NCBI GenBank assembly: GCA_963704155.1
Contig: CAVPHF010000039.1
Location: forward strand, 124,001 to 188,000
DNA: 64,000 nt
Reading direction: 5' to 3'
DNA from: Thiohalocapsa sp963704155
GTDB lineage: Bacteria > Pseudomonadota > Gammaproteobacteria > Chromatiales > Chromatiaceae
Shown here: positions 16,985 through 25,194 of the stretch, in pieces
Layout of the letters: every line of letters begins with the position of its first letter
Numbering within the stretch: the first letter of the stretch is position 1
Made by a program: the position numbers and the translations under genes
The notes under the pieces: generated by a model
The model's database searches: none
Seen by the model: only the letters and a program-made list of their open reading frames with translations
Told to the model about the DNA's origin: nothing

Positions 16985-17617
16985 ATGAGCATCATCGCCG
17001 TGGTCGGCAACAAGGGCGGCACCGGCAAGACCACGCTGTCGCTGAATCTGGCCGCCGGATTGGCCCGCCAGGGCTCGGTGGTGATCATCGATGCGGATCC
17101 CCAACAGTCCGCCTATCAGTGGCGACTGGTCGGAGACGAAGACGCACCACTGCCGTCGGTGGTCGCCGCCGCCTCCGGGCTGGAAAAGACGATCGGCGCC
17201 ATGCGTGACGCACACATGCACGTCGTCATTGACTGCCCACCGTCGATCAAGGCAGCGCAGACGGAGCAGGCGCTGCGCCTGGCCGAGCACGCGCTGGTGC
17301 CGGTGCAGCCTTCGCCGATGGATCTGTGGGCGACCACCCACATCGCGCGAATCATCGACAAGATGCGCATGGACAATCCGCGCCTGCGTGCGCTGATCGT
17401 CATGAGTCAGATGGAGCCGCGTACGACGCTGTCACGGCTCATGCCGGACGCGGCCGCCGAACTCGACCTGCCGGTCGCCGTCACGACGCTGCGCAGGCGC
17501 TCCATACACCGCCATTGCGTACTGGAAGGGCGCAGCGTATTCCAGGCGGGCCGCCGCGGTGAGGCTGCCGCCGCAGAGATCGAAGAGTTGATCGCGGAGA
17601 TCTTCAAGCATGACTGA
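16985..17617 (+). CDS. ParA/MinD-family ATPase, orphan, with a small partner gene
   Basis: 210 residues. The deviant Walker A motif GNKGGTGKTT (signature K10, catalytic K15), Walker A' VVIIDADPQQSAYQW and Walker B HVVIDCPPS define a small ParA with no N-terminal DNA-binding domain. Such ATPases use ATP-dependent binding to the nucleoid to position cargo such as plasmids, carboxysomes or chemotaxis clusters. There is no parB and no parS-like site here, so it is not the chromosome segregation ParA. The next gene overlaps by 8 bases and has features of a ParA-activating adaptor. Confidence 0.88.
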   Translation: MSIIAVVGNKGGTGKTTLSLNLAAGLARQGSVVIIDADPQQSAYQWRLVGDEDAPLPSVVAAASGLEKTIGAMRDAHMHVVIDCPPSIKAAQTEQALRLAEHALVPVQPSPMDLWATTHIARIIDKMRMDNPRLRALIVMSQMEPRTTLSRLMPDAAAELDLPVAVTTLRRRSIHRHCVLEGRSVFQAGRRGEAAAAEIEELIAEIFKHD

Positions 17618-17924
17618 AAACAACCGCACAGAACGCCGCCTACTTGACTCCATCCGCAAGGCCAAGACCGGCAGCGAGGACGAATCAGCGCCGAGCGCAT
17701 CATCCAGCAAGAGGCCGGCGACCGGCATGGCGACAGCCGAACAGCCGGCAGTCCGCAAGACGACCGCCGCCGCAAACGGAGCCGCTACAGCAGGGACCGC
17801 CAAGGCGATGGCCTCGACGCACGATGTCAAGCGGCCGACGTCCGCAAAGCGGGCGCACCCGAAAGCGTCTGTAGACGCGGAAAGCTCAAGCTATCAGAGC
17901 GGCAGGAGAGTCTGGCCCGACTGA
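17610..17924 (+). CDS. Small disordered basic protein, putative ParA partner
   Basis: 104 residues, translationally coupled to the ParA-like gene by an 8-base overlap. The N terminus is basic (NNRTERRLLDSIRKAK), as in peptides that stimulate ParA ATPases. The middle (about 25-85) is low-complexity Ala/Ser/Thr/Lys with no predicted fold. The last residues are SSSYQSGRRVWPD, with a single Trp, W102, three from the end. A disordered adaptor with a terminal Trp resembles McdB carboxysome-positioning proteins, but no sequence homology can be claimed and no carboxysome genes are in the window. The function is inferred from context only. Confidence 0.7.
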   Translation: MTENNRTERRLLDSIRKAKTGSEDESAPSASSSKRPATGMATAEQPAVRKTTAAANGAATAGTAKAMASTHDVKRPTSAKRAHPKASVDAESSSYQSGRRVWPD

Positions 17925-18037
17925 GCAGCGGCTCCCCCGGAACAGGGTTTCCGGCAGAGCGCCCAGCGCACTGAATCCCAGCGCATTGATCAGGCCCCTT
18001 TCACATCCAAAGAAAACGCAAGCACACAGCCCCTAGA

Positions 18038-18067
18038 TAGGGGGTTTCCCTAATGCGGGTTTTCCCG
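18038..18067 (+). promoter_or_regulatory. Two tandem palindromic sites upstream of the rlpA-like gene
   Basis: TAGGG-N5-CCCTA (18038-18052) is followed by CGGGTTTTCCCG (18056-18067), with centres about 16.5 bases apart, and then TATTAT (18068-18073), which could be a -10 box. The paired sites just upstream of a weak promoter look like an activator binding region. The regulator is unknown. Confidence 0.45.
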
Positions 18068-18145
18068 TATTATGCGGTCATCGCACTGAAACACCGATCC
18101 CCTCGCCACCTGCTGTTGGCGGGGTCAAGAGCAAGGGTTCTCTCG

Positions 18146-18535
18146 ATGACCAACAAAACCAGCCTCGTTCTGGTTGCGGCAATGCTCGCAACCTCCTCCT
18201 CGTTTGCCTTTGCCGCGAAGCCCGGTCAAGTCGAAAACGGCATCGCCTCCTACTACCACGACAGCCTGCATGGCAACAAGACCGCCAGCGGCCAGGTCTA
18301 CGACAAGAACAAGATCAGCGCAGCACACAAGACGTTGCCGCTCGGCAGCCGTGTCCGCGTCACCGATGTGCGCACGGGCAAGAGCATTGAGGTGCGCGTG
18401 AACGACCGCGGGCCCTTTGTACAAGGACGCGTCATCGACCTGTCGCGGAAGGCCGCCAAGCAACTGGGGTTGATCAAGAAGGGCATCACAAAGGTGAAGG
18501 TAGAGGTACTCAGCGTACCACGGCGCGGAGCCTGA
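18146..18535 (+). CDS. RlpA-like septal/cell-wall protein
   Basis: 129 residues with a signal peptide (LVLVAAMLATSSSFAFA) and one double-psi beta-barrel domain. The RlpA pattern is clear: GIASYYHDSLHGNKTASGQV, then AAHKTLPLGSRVRVTDV and VRVNDRGPFVQGRVIDLS with the catalytic-type Asp. RlpA proteins are lytic transglycosylases acting on peptide-free glycan at the septum. This copy lacks the SPOR domain and the lipobox, so septal targeting is not shown. The start at 18146 gives the signal peptide directly; an upstream in-frame ATG at 18053 falls in the regulatory region. Confidence 0.85.
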   Translation: MTNKTSLVLVAAMLATSSSFAFAAKPGQVENGIASYYHDSLHGNKTASGQVYDKNKISAAHKTLPLGSRVRVTDVRTGKSIEVRVNDRGPFVQGRVIDLSRKAAKQLGLIKKGITKVKVEVLSVPRRGA

Positions 18536-18543
18536 CGACTGGG

Positions 18544-18579
18544 CTGCCGCCAGTGCCCCCAGCGGCGCACTGGCGGCAG
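18544..18579. terminator. Strong hairpin between rlpA-like and asparagine-synthetase-like genes
   Basis: CTGCCGCCAGTGC (18544-18556) and GCACTGGCGGCAG (18567-18579) form a perfect 13-base stem with a 10-base loop, between two convergent stops. No T tract follows, but its position suits a bidirectional terminator. Confidence 0.6.
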
Positions 18580-18598
18580 ACTGACCTGATCGCCGGCA

Positions 18599-20419
18599 TT
18601 AAGCGAGCGTTGAGTCCGACTCGTGAGTCCGCAGCCACTGTTCGAGCATCAGCAGTATCCAGAGCATGACGCCGTAATAAGAGGCGTGTTCGCTGATGTG
18701 CTGCGACTCGATCCAATCGATATAGCTCGGGCGAACGACGCCGCGACGCTTGAGCGTGGCAAGGCAGTCGTGCGTCATCTCCCGAAGCGGCGCGTATTCC
18801 GCCATCCATAGACCCACCGGCAGACCGAAACCCTGTTTGCGCTTGCCGACGATCTCGGACGGCAGGAAGTCGGCCAACGCCCGCTTGAAGAACCAACGCA
18901 GCTGGGTGCGCTTGAGCTGCATCTCGGGCGGCACCGAGGCGGCAAACTCGAGCATGCGGTGGTCGAGCAGCGGATAACGCACGTCGACGCCCGCAAGCGC
19001 GCAGGCCTGGTTGACCTTGCGAAGGTCGTTATCGGCCAGTGTAATCTTGAGATCCAGGTGCATCATTCGGTTGATCGCGGACCTGGATGGCGCCCGGCCA
19101 TAGACCTCGCGCAGATTGTACAGCGGTGCCTCGCTGTCAACGCGGGAAAGGAAGTCCGCCTCGAAGATGTCGGTCAGCGGCGTGCGGTGGAGGAAGTTGT
19201 AGGTCTCGAAACGATCCGGCAGCGGCACCTTGGCCTGCGCTATGTAGCTTCGTGCCTTGCCCGCCACGCGCAGCCCGCCCAGACCCGGCAGCCGCAGCGC
19301 AGGCTCCAACAGCGCGCGCAGCGCGGCCGGCACCCGAGCATACAACTCGAACACCCATTGGTTGGCATAGCGCTCGTTACCACCGAAGATCTCGTCGCCG
19401 CCGTCACCGGCCAGCAGGGTGTCGATGCCATCCTCTCGCGCAAAGCGCGCGCACAGGTAAGCCGGCACGATGGATGCGTTGCCGAACGGCTCGTCGCAGT
19501 AAGCCGCGACGCGCGGAATGGCCTCAACGACATCGGCCGCGGTGACATAGTATTCGCGCGCGGTGGTATCGAAGTGCCGGGCGGCGATACGCGCATACTC
19601 CATCTCATCGTAGCCGGGGACCGCGAAGCCCATCGAATAGGTCGGGACCGACTCACCGCGCACTTGTCGCCAAGTGCCGGACACCGTCGAGCTATCGGTT
19701 CCTCCGCTCAGGAAACATCCGACCTGCTCGCCTGATGCGCCAGCATCTCCGATCACCTGCGGCAACAAATGACGAAATTCAGCTCGCAGGGTATCGAAGC
19801 CGTCACGCTCATCGTCCCGGTACGGCATCTGCCAATAGAAGCACTCGTTCCGACTGCCGCCGTCGAACCTGATGAGCTGTGCCGGCAGCAACTTCGAGAC
19901 ACCGCGGTAGATCGATCCCGGACTCGGGATCATGTGGAAGTACAGATAATCAAAGACCGCCTGATCGCTGATCTCGGCAACAAACCCAGGTATGCGGCGA
20001 ATTGCCTCTAGGCGGCTGGCAAAGAACAGCGCGCCGCGGTGTTCCAGCAGATACAGCGAGCGGATACCCGAGCGATCGATGGCCAACAGCAGACGCTGCC
20101 GCCGACGGTCGACCAAGGCCAACGCAAACGGACCGTGCATTGCATCGAGCATGGCCTCACCGTTGCGACGGTAGGCAGCCGCAATGGCCTCGGCATCGCC
20201 CAAACTGGTCACGTCGGACACGACCAGTGCCACATCCTCGCCCGCGTAGCACAGCTGGATGCCCGGTTTGCCCGGGCCCTCGCCGAGAATGCCGGCGTTC
20301 AGATCCACCCCTTCTACCAGCTGATCGCGCCCCGGCTCGCGGCCCATCATCGCCGTGCGGACGGCCACACCGCCCAAGGGCTCGGACGGCGGGCCGAACC
20401 AACCGAAGATACCTTTCAT
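18599..20419 (-). CDS. Asparagine-synthetase-like amidotransferase lacking the glutaminase Cys
   Basis: 606 residues with the AsnB layout: N-terminal Ntn-hydrolase-like domain (about 1-190) and C-terminal ATP-pyrophosphatase domain with FLSGGTDSS at 237-244, LLAGDGGDEIFGG, and DVRYPLLDHRMLEF. The N terminus reads MKGIFGWFG where glutamine-hydrolysing enzymes have Met-Cys-Gly-Ile; the nucleophile Cys2 is replaced by Lys. The start is well supported by AGGGGGCAAC before ATG at 20419. It may use free ammonia, or it may transfer another amine. It is not placed in a cysteine or EPS operon; it stands alone, convergent with the rlpA-like gene. Confidence 0.85.
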   Translation of the reverse strand: MKGIFGWFGPPSEPLGGVAVRTAMMGREPGRDQLVEGVDLNAGILGEGPGKPGIQLCYAGEDVALVVSDVTSLGDAEAIAAAYRRNGEAMLDAMHGPFALALVDRRRQRLLLAIDRSGIRSLYLLEHRGALFFASRLEAIRRIPGFVAEISDQAVFDYLYFHMIPSPGSIYRGVSKLLPAQLIRFDGGSRNECFYWQMPYRDDERDGFDTLRAEFRHLLPQVIGDAGASGEQVGCFLSGGTDSSTVSGTWRQVRGESVPTYSMGFAVPGYDEMEYARIAARHFDTTAREYYVTAADVVEAIPRVAAYCDEPFGNASIVPAYLCARFAREDGIDTLLAGDGGDEIFGGNERYANQWVFELYARVPAALRALLEPALRLPGLGGLRVAGKARSYIAQAKVPLPDRFETYNFLHRTPLTDIFEADFLSRVDSEAPLYNLREVYGRAPSRSAINRMMHLDLKITLADNDLRKVNQACALAGVDVRYPLLDHRMLEFAASVPPEMQLKRTQLRWFFKRALADFLPSEIVGKRKQGFGLPVGLWMAEYAPLREMTHDCLATLKRRGVVRPSYIDWIESQHISEHASYYGVMLWILLMLEQWLRTHESDSTLA

Positions 20420-20738
20420 GTTGCCCCCTGTTTCGATTGGCGGCAGAGTATACGCGAGGACTCGTTCGAGGTATGCGCGAGACACCGACGACCGGCGTGC
20501 AGCCAGCCGTCCAAGCGGTTGGAACAGCCCCAGAGTTGCCCGTTAGCGGCTCGGCATTGGAGTTGAGCTTGCGCATGGCCGGCGCGGTCGACATCGGGCA
20601 TTGTGTCGCTGAACCTGCGGTTGCATTCGGCCATCGCTGACATAATTTTCGGCGCGGAGCGGATCGCGTGCTCCGAAACCGATCGATGCTCTTCGCTTCA
20701 ATCCCGCTTCCATCCCTTATCTTGAGGAGTTTCCGCAG
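20420..20738. other. 319-base intergenic region between divergent genes
   Basis: It contains the upstream regions of the asparagine-synthetase-like gene and the c-heme gene, which are transcribed away from each other. In-frame extension of the synthetase frame is open for 22 codons but is not conserved in type. No convincing promoter pair, repeat or RNA was recognised. Confidence 0.5.
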
Positions 20739-21326
20739 ATGCATCTGAACCCAAGGTTCGCAGCCGTCGCCACGCTGGCCACGACCGTCTTCATCAGCAC
20801 CACTGTCACTGCCGCAGACGCGACCACAGCGCAGGATGCCGCCCAGGCGAAGGCGTTGATCAAGGAATTTGCAACCACCCTCCAGGGCGAGCTGCAAACG
20901 GCGATGAAGGCCGGCGGACCCGTCAACGCGGTCGGGGTATGCAAAGACAAGGCGCCAGCCATCGCGGCGGACCTCTCCGAACAATCAGGCTGGGAGGTGG
21001 GCCGCACCAGCCTGAAAATTCGAAACGCGGCGCTGAATTCGCCGGATCAGTGGGAACAGGCGGTGCTGGAGCAATTCGAACAGCGCAAACAACAGGGTGA
21101 GCCAGTCGAGACACTTGCCTACAGCGAGGTCGTTGGAGACGCGGACAGCAAGTCGTTTCGGTTCATGAAGGCGATCCCGACCGGCGAAGTCTGTTTGGCC
21201 TGTCACGGCGCGGATATTGAGCCGGACTTGGCCGAAACGATCGATGCGGCTTATCCTGACGACCAGGCACGCGGATACGCCATCGGTGACATCCGCGGCG
21301 CCTTCACACTGTCCAAGCCGCTCTGA
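20739..21326 (+). CDS. Periplasmic DUF3365 c-type heme protein
   Basis: 195 residues with a signal peptide (about 1-25, ending TTVTAA). One heme c attachment motif, CLACH at 152-156, sits in the DUF3365 pattern: VGVCKDKAPAIAADLSEQSG, GRTSLKIRNAALNSPDQWE, then FRFMKAIPTGEVCLACHG and YAIGDIRGAFTLSKPL. DUF3365 (Tll0287-like) domains occur as stand-alone cytochromes and as periplasmic sensor parts of kinases. Here it is a stand-alone soluble protein, so an electron carrier or redox sensor role is possible. The extra C68 is conserved in the family. Confidence 0.85.
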   Translation: MHLNPRFAAVATLATTVFISTTVTAADATTAQDAAQAKALIKEFATTLQGELQTAMKAGGPVNAVGVCKDKAPAIAADLSEQSGWEVGRTSLKIRNAALNSPDQWEQAVLEQFEQRKQQGEPVETLAYSEVVGDADSKSFRFMKAIPTGEVCLACHGADIEPDLAETIDAAYPDDQARGYAIGDIRGAFTLSKPL

Positions 21327-21437
21327 GCAGCAAGCCGGCACAGACCGACCGGCGGCGGGGTACTTGCGGCAGTCGATGCGGTAGCCCACGCCAGGGCACG
21401 CCGGGCCAGCGCCCGGCGCCACAGTTGCGAGGCCGAC

Positions 21438-21971
21438 ATGTCCGTCGACTTGTACAACGTCGTCTTCACCGGCGAGCTGATGCCGGGCACGTCGCCCGAG
21501 ATCGCCCGCCGGGGGCTTCGAAAGCTCTTCAAGCTCGACAGCGAGCGGCTGAACAATCTGTTCAGCGGCCAGCGGATCGTGGTCAAACATGGCGCCAACC
21601 TTGATACGGCAGCGCAGTTTCAAGCTGCCTTCCGTGCGGCAGGGGCGCGCGTAACCATTGAACCCGTCGAAGCCTCGTCCGCGCTCGACGCGTCGATAGT
21701 CTCTGCAGCGATCGAAACCACGGCCGACGCGCTAACCGATAGCGCCAGCGAGACGCTAGCGCTGGCACCGCTCGGCGATAGCATGAGTGATGCCTTGGAG
21801 CAGATCGACGAACAGGAGCCGGACCGCTACCCGGACACCAGCGCCTTTAGTCTCATCACCAGCGATGACTGGTCGTTCGAGGACTGCCAGCCGCCGCCCC
21901 CGATACCGCCGGCGCTCGATATCGGTCATCTTAGGCTCGAGCCGATGGCGGCACCGAAGCGCGACGACTGA
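21438..21971 (+). CDS. Hypothetical protein with an N-terminal compact domain and acidic tail
   Basis: 177 residues. Residues 1-75 (YNVVFTGELMPGTSPEIARR ... LFSGQRIVVKHGANLDTAAQ ... AAGARVTIEP) look like a small alpha/beta domain that in other proteobacterial proteins precedes membrane or zinc-ribbon modules; I cannot name it with certainty. The rest (76-177) is acidic, Ser/Ala-rich and probably disordered, ending PPPPIPPALDIGHLRLEPMA. There is no signal peptide or membrane helix. The function is unknown. It lies 66 bases before the flavoprotein gene in the same direction. Confidence 0.65.
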   Translation: MSVDLYNVVFTGELMPGTSPEIARRGLRKLFKLDSERLNNLFSGQRIVVKHGANLDTAAQFQAAFRAAGARVTIEPVEASSALDASIVSAAIETTADALTDSASETLALAPLGDSMSDALEQIDEQEPDRYPDTSAFSLITSDDWSFEDCQPPPPIPPALDIGHLRLEPMAAPKRDD

Positions 21972-22036
21972 ACATCGGGCGCCCCCCGACGCAGGCACGG
22001 GGTCGGTATCGGGCCGATCGGCATGAACCCTAACTA

Positions 22037-23275
22037 ATGAACCGCGACTTGACCCAACAGATGCGCGAGCAACAGCATTCACACATCGTTATCGGCGGCG
22101 GCATCAGTGGTCTCAGCGCCGCCTACTACGCCGCTCGCTCCGGCATCGATACGCTGGTCCTGGAACGCGAAGCGCGCCTCGGCGGCTGCATGCAGACTCA
22201 TGTCTTCAATGAGTTGGACGGTTTTTGGGTGGAGGCCGGCAGCCACAGCTGCTTCAACAGCTATGGCAATCTCCTCGGCATCCTGGAACAGGTCGATCTA
22301 TTGCAACGCGCTACCGCCAAGGCCAAACAAAGCTACGCGCTCTGGAACGGCGGCGAACGCAAGTCGATCATGTCGGCATTGCACCTGCCGGAACTCGTGC
22401 TATCGCTGCCGCGCCTCTTCACTCGGTCGAAGGCCGACTGCAGCGTTGCCGAATACTACGGCGCCGGACTCGGCAAACGTAACTATCGCGATCTGCTGGG
22501 CCCAGCCTTCCGCTCCGTCATCTGTCAGCAGGCGGACGACTTCCCCGCGGAGGCGTTGTTCCGCAAGAAACCCCGGCGCAAAGACGTTCTCCGCAGTTTC
22601 ACAATGCCGAACGGACTTGCTGAGATCCCGATCGGCATCGGCGCAAGTGGCGGCATTGAGATCCAGTCGGGCAGCGGGGTCGCCGGCATCGAGGCCGAGG
22701 ACGACCACTATGTGGTGCGGCTGGACGGCGGCGCGGAACTCCGCTGTGCCCACCTGACGATGGCCGTGCCGCCGGATGTGGCCGCGAAACTGCTAAAGCG
22801 GGCAGCACCGGACGCAGCGGCCATTGTCGGCCAGATCGCCGTTGCCGAGATCGACAGCCTGCTGTTGGCGTTCCCGAAGAGCGCGTTGAGCGTGCCCCAA
22901 ATCGCCGGCCTCATCAGTGTCGACGGCGCCTTCCTTTCTGCGGTGTCTCGCGACTTCCTGGCCGACGACCAATGGCGCGGTTTCGCGTTTCATTTCCCAG
23001 GCGGCAAGTATAGCGAACAGGAGCGCGAGCGAGCCGCCTGCGCGGCGCTGGACTGCACGCCTGACAAGGCTGCCGCGATCGCCCATGCCACTAATCGGCT
23101 GCCGCGCCTGCGCAAGGGACATCGAACACTGGTCGATTCAGTCGACAGCGCGCTGGCGGGACGGCCGATCGCCATCACAGGCAATTGGTTTCTTGGTGTC
23201 TCGATCGAGGATTGCGTCACGCGCAGTCTCGGCGAGCACCAACGACTTTTCGGCGCCGCCACCGCCCAGGCATAA
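22037..23275 (+). CDS. Protoporphyrinogen oxidase-like FAD-dependent amine oxidase
   Basis: 412 residues. The FAD/NAD(P) dinucleotide-binding motif HIVIGGGISGLSAAYYAARS is followed by LVLEREARLGG and the substrate-domain motif FWVEAGSHSC. The C terminus has the second FAD contact (AITGNWFLGVSIEDCVTRS). Length and organisation fit the HemY/PPOX branch, which oxidises protoporphyrinogen IX for heme and bacteriochlorophyll synthesis. It could instead be a related porphyrin or carotenoid oxidase. The start at 22037 has a weak ribosome binding site; an ATG at 22061 is an alternative that still includes the FAD motif. Confidence 0.8.
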   Translation: MNRDLTQQMREQQHSHIVIGGGISGLSAAYYAARSGIDTLVLEREARLGGCMQTHVFNELDGFWVEAGSHSCFNSYGNLLGILEQVDLLQRATAKAKQSYALWNGGERKSIMSALHLPELVLSLPRLFTRSKADCSVAEYYGAGLGKRNYRDLLGPAFRSVICQQADDFPAEALFRKKPRRKDVLRSFTMPNGLAEIPIGIGASGGIEIQSGSGVAGIEAEDDHYVVRLDGGAELRCAHLTMAVPPDVAAKLLKRAAPDAAAIVGQIAVAEIDSLLLAFPKSALSVPQIAGLISVDGAFLSAVSRDFLADDQWRGFAFHFPGGKYSEQERERAACAALDCTPDKAAAIAHATNRLPRLRKGHRTLVDSVDSALAGRPIAITGNWFLGVSIEDCVTRSLGEHQRLFGAATAQA

Positions 23276-23299
23276 GCCGCGCCGGTTAGGACTCCAATC

Positions 23300-23806
23300 A
23301 TGCGCATACTCTTTGTCCTCACCGCCCTGGGCGCGCTTGCCGCAACCCCCGTTGCGGCCGAGGTAATCGGCAAGGTCAGCACAAAATTCAAATGGATGGG
23401 TCCCAGCGACAAGATCGTCGTCGAGGTGTTCGATGACCCGGACATCCCCGGCATCGCCTGCTATCTGAGCCGCGCCAAGACCGGAGGCATCAGCGGCGCG
23501 GTCGGCGTAGCCGAAGATACATCCGACGCCTCGCTGGCCTGCCGCCAGGTTGGCCCGGTGACCATCCCGGACGCGGTCGCCAAGGGCAACGAGGACGGCG
23601 AGGACGTGTTCAAGAAACGCACATCCCTGCTCACCAAGACCATGCAGGTGGTCCGCTTCTACGACGCCCCGCGCAACAGCCTCGTCTACCTGAACTACAG
23701 CGACCGCATCATCGAAGGCTCACCGAAGAACGCCATCTCGGTGGTCGTCGTCCAGCCCTGGCCATCGGCGGCGGGCGCCACGGCGGAACCGGCGGCGGCC
23801 CAATAG
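23300..23806 (+). CDS. creA: CreA family protein
   Basis: 168 residues, with signal peptide RILFVLTALGALAATPVAAE. The mature part has the CreA pattern: IGKVSTKFKWMGPSDKIVVE, DDPDIPGIACYLSRAKTGG, DASLACRQVGP, and RNSLVYLNYSDRIIEGSPKN with two conserved Cys that could form a disulfide. CreA is a periplasmic protein of unknown activity. The ribosome binding site TTAGGACT precedes the ATG, 24 bases after the flavoprotein stop, so the two are likely co-transcribed. The Ala-rich tail is variable in the family. Confidence 0.88.
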   Translation: MRILFVLTALGALAATPVAAEVIGKVSTKFKWMGPSDKIVVEVFDDPDIPGIACYLSRAKTGGISGAVGVAEDTSDASLACRQVGPVTIPDAVAKGNEDGEDVFKKRTSLLTKTMQVVRFYDAPRNSLVYLNYSDRIIEGSPKNAISVVVVQPWPSAAGATAEPAAAQ

Positions 23807-23819
23807 CACCAGCCTCTAT

Positions 23820-23885
23820 CGTTCTGCAATCCGCCCAATCCGCCCATCGCGATGCAATCCTCGCCGCGGGCGCGGTTGCAGAACG
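23820..23885. repeat. Ten-base inverted repeat between convergent genes
   Basis: CGTTCTGCAA (23820-23829) and TTGCAGAACG (23876-23885) are perfect inverse copies with a 46-base loop, between the stops of creA and the minus-strand gene. The loop contains the smaller repeat CCGCCCAATCCGCCCA. A long stem-loop terminator or processing site is possible. Confidence 0.45.
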
Positions 23886-23894
23886 CCTTGAATG

Positions 23895-24317
23895 TCAGCG
23901 GCCATCGCCGATGATGATCCGTTCGGTCTCGGCGATGCGTATCTTGCGCCCGTCGAGCGCGCGGAAGGCGCGGCCGTCGATGTCGCCGCGACGGGCCTGA
24001 TAGGTCTGGATCTGACCGTTATAGGGGTTGACCACCTGAACCTCGACCACTTGGCGCGACTGATCCCAGCGCTGAAATAGGTAGAAGGTGCTTCCCGTCA
24101 GCATCAAGGCGACCAAGGCATAGGCGGACAGCTTAACGGCCGTTGACGGGATCAGCGGCGTCCTTCGCAGAGGTTCCGGGGCGCCGCCCGATGCCGACCC
24201 TGATTCCGAAGCTGATCTCGAATCGGGCGCCGACCCATCGGCATCCTGACGTCGTGCACGGAGCACTAGATAGGCGACATAGGCCACTGCCGCGGTGATG
24301 AGCAATTTCATGAGCAT
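23895..24317 (-). CDS. Hypothetical membrane protein with a soluble C-terminal domain
   Basis: 140 residues from the ATG at 24317 (MLMKLLI); an ATG two codons in (24311) is equally possible, and an upstream start at 24350 is less likely. A first helix (LLITAAVAYVAYLVL) and a second (LSAYALVALMLTGSTFYLF) flank a Ser/Ala-rich linker. The C terminus is VEVQVVNPYNGQIQTYQARR then FRALDGRKIRIAETERIIIG, a small domain seen in other gammaproteobacterial proteins of unknown role. There are no catalytic motifs. It is convergent with creA. Confidence 0.65.
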   Translation of the reverse strand: MLMKLLITAAVAYVAYLVLRARRQDADGSAPDSRSASESGSASGGAPEPLRRTPLIPSTAVKLSAYALVALMLTGSTFYLFQRWDQSRQVVEVQVVNPYNGQIQTYQARRGDIDGRAFRALDGRKIRIAETERIIIGDGR

Positions 24318-24471
24318 GGCGCGGCTAAAGTAGCACGGGCGCCGACACATCGGTATCGAAGCGGACCGCGCACCCGTGCGGCTTCCCCGGATTCGTCTTC
24401 ATGTGGTCGCTTGCCCGGTTTGCGGAGCAGCGCGTAACATCGCGAGTCCGCGTTTAAGCAACAGAACCCGA

Positions 24472-25164
24472 ATGCGCAGCATCCGCCCGATCCTTCTCCT
24501 GCTCGGCCTAGTAATCGCCGTCACCGGTTGCGGCGAGCCGCCGAGACCGACTGTCAACCTTTACCGGGCAGTACACGTCGGTGACATGGATCAGATCAAA
24601 CGCCATCTGTTCTGGGGTACCGAGATCAACCAGCCGGGCGCCGATGGCGACTATCCGCTACATGTCGCGGTCAGCAAGGGTCGGGTCGCGATCGCGCGCG
24701 AATTGCTGCGCCACGGCGCGAAGACTGACGTGCGCGATCGCGACGGCCGGACGCCACTGCACGTGGCCCTGGCCAACGGCAAGGTGCCAGCTGCGAAGCT
24801 GCTGCGCGAGCGAAGCGACGACGACCTGCAGGCGCTGCTGTTCGATCTGGTGCGCACAGGGCGCGCGGACCGCGACACATTGGCCTTCCTGCTCGATCAG
24901 GGGGCCGATCTGAACACGACCGATGCGCAGGGCGAAGTTCCGCTGCACGTGGCCGTCGCGGCCGCCAACGTCAAGCTGGCCAAACATCTGATCACGGCCG
25001 GAGCGGACGTCAATCAGGTCGACGCGGCAGGTAGTACGCCAATGGCCCTGGCCGCGGGCATCGGCGACCCTAACACACGCCCGATCATGGTCGATCTGCT
25101 GCGCCAGTACGGCGCCACCGAGGCAGCAGACCGCGCGGACACCGACCGGCCAGGATCAGGATAA
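24472..25164 (+). CDS. Ankyrin-repeat lipoprotein
   Basis: 230 residues from the ATG at 24472. The N terminus has a type II signal peptide ending IAVTGC, so it is a lipoprotein acylated at that Cys. At least four ankyrin repeats follow (VNLYRAVHVGDMDQIKRHL, DYPLHVAVSKGRVAIARELL, RTPLHVALANGKVPAAKLL, EVPLHVAVAAANVKLAKHLI). Such lipoproteins are thought to act as protein-binding scaffolds facing the periplasm or the inside of the outer membrane. An upstream in-frame start at 24376 would destroy the signal peptide and is rejected. The partner is unknown. Confidence 0.85.
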   Translation: MRSIRPILLLLGLVIAVTGCGEPPRPTVNLYRAVHVGDMDQIKRHLFWGTEINQPGADGDYPLHVAVSKGRVAIARELLRHGAKTDVRDRDGRTPLHVALANGKVPAAKLLRERSDDDLQALLFDLVRTGRADRDTLAFLLDQGADLNTTDAQGEVPLHVAVAAANVKLAKHLITAGADVNQVDAAGSTPMALAAGIGDPNTRPIMVDLLRQYGATEAADRADTDRPGSG

Positions 25165-25194
25165 CGAGACGTTAACGCATCCCCGGAGAGCTGT

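Noticed and set aside
16985..17617. Chromosome partition parA
   Set aside because: There is no parB or parS nearby, and the domain layout is the short orphan form with a different partner.
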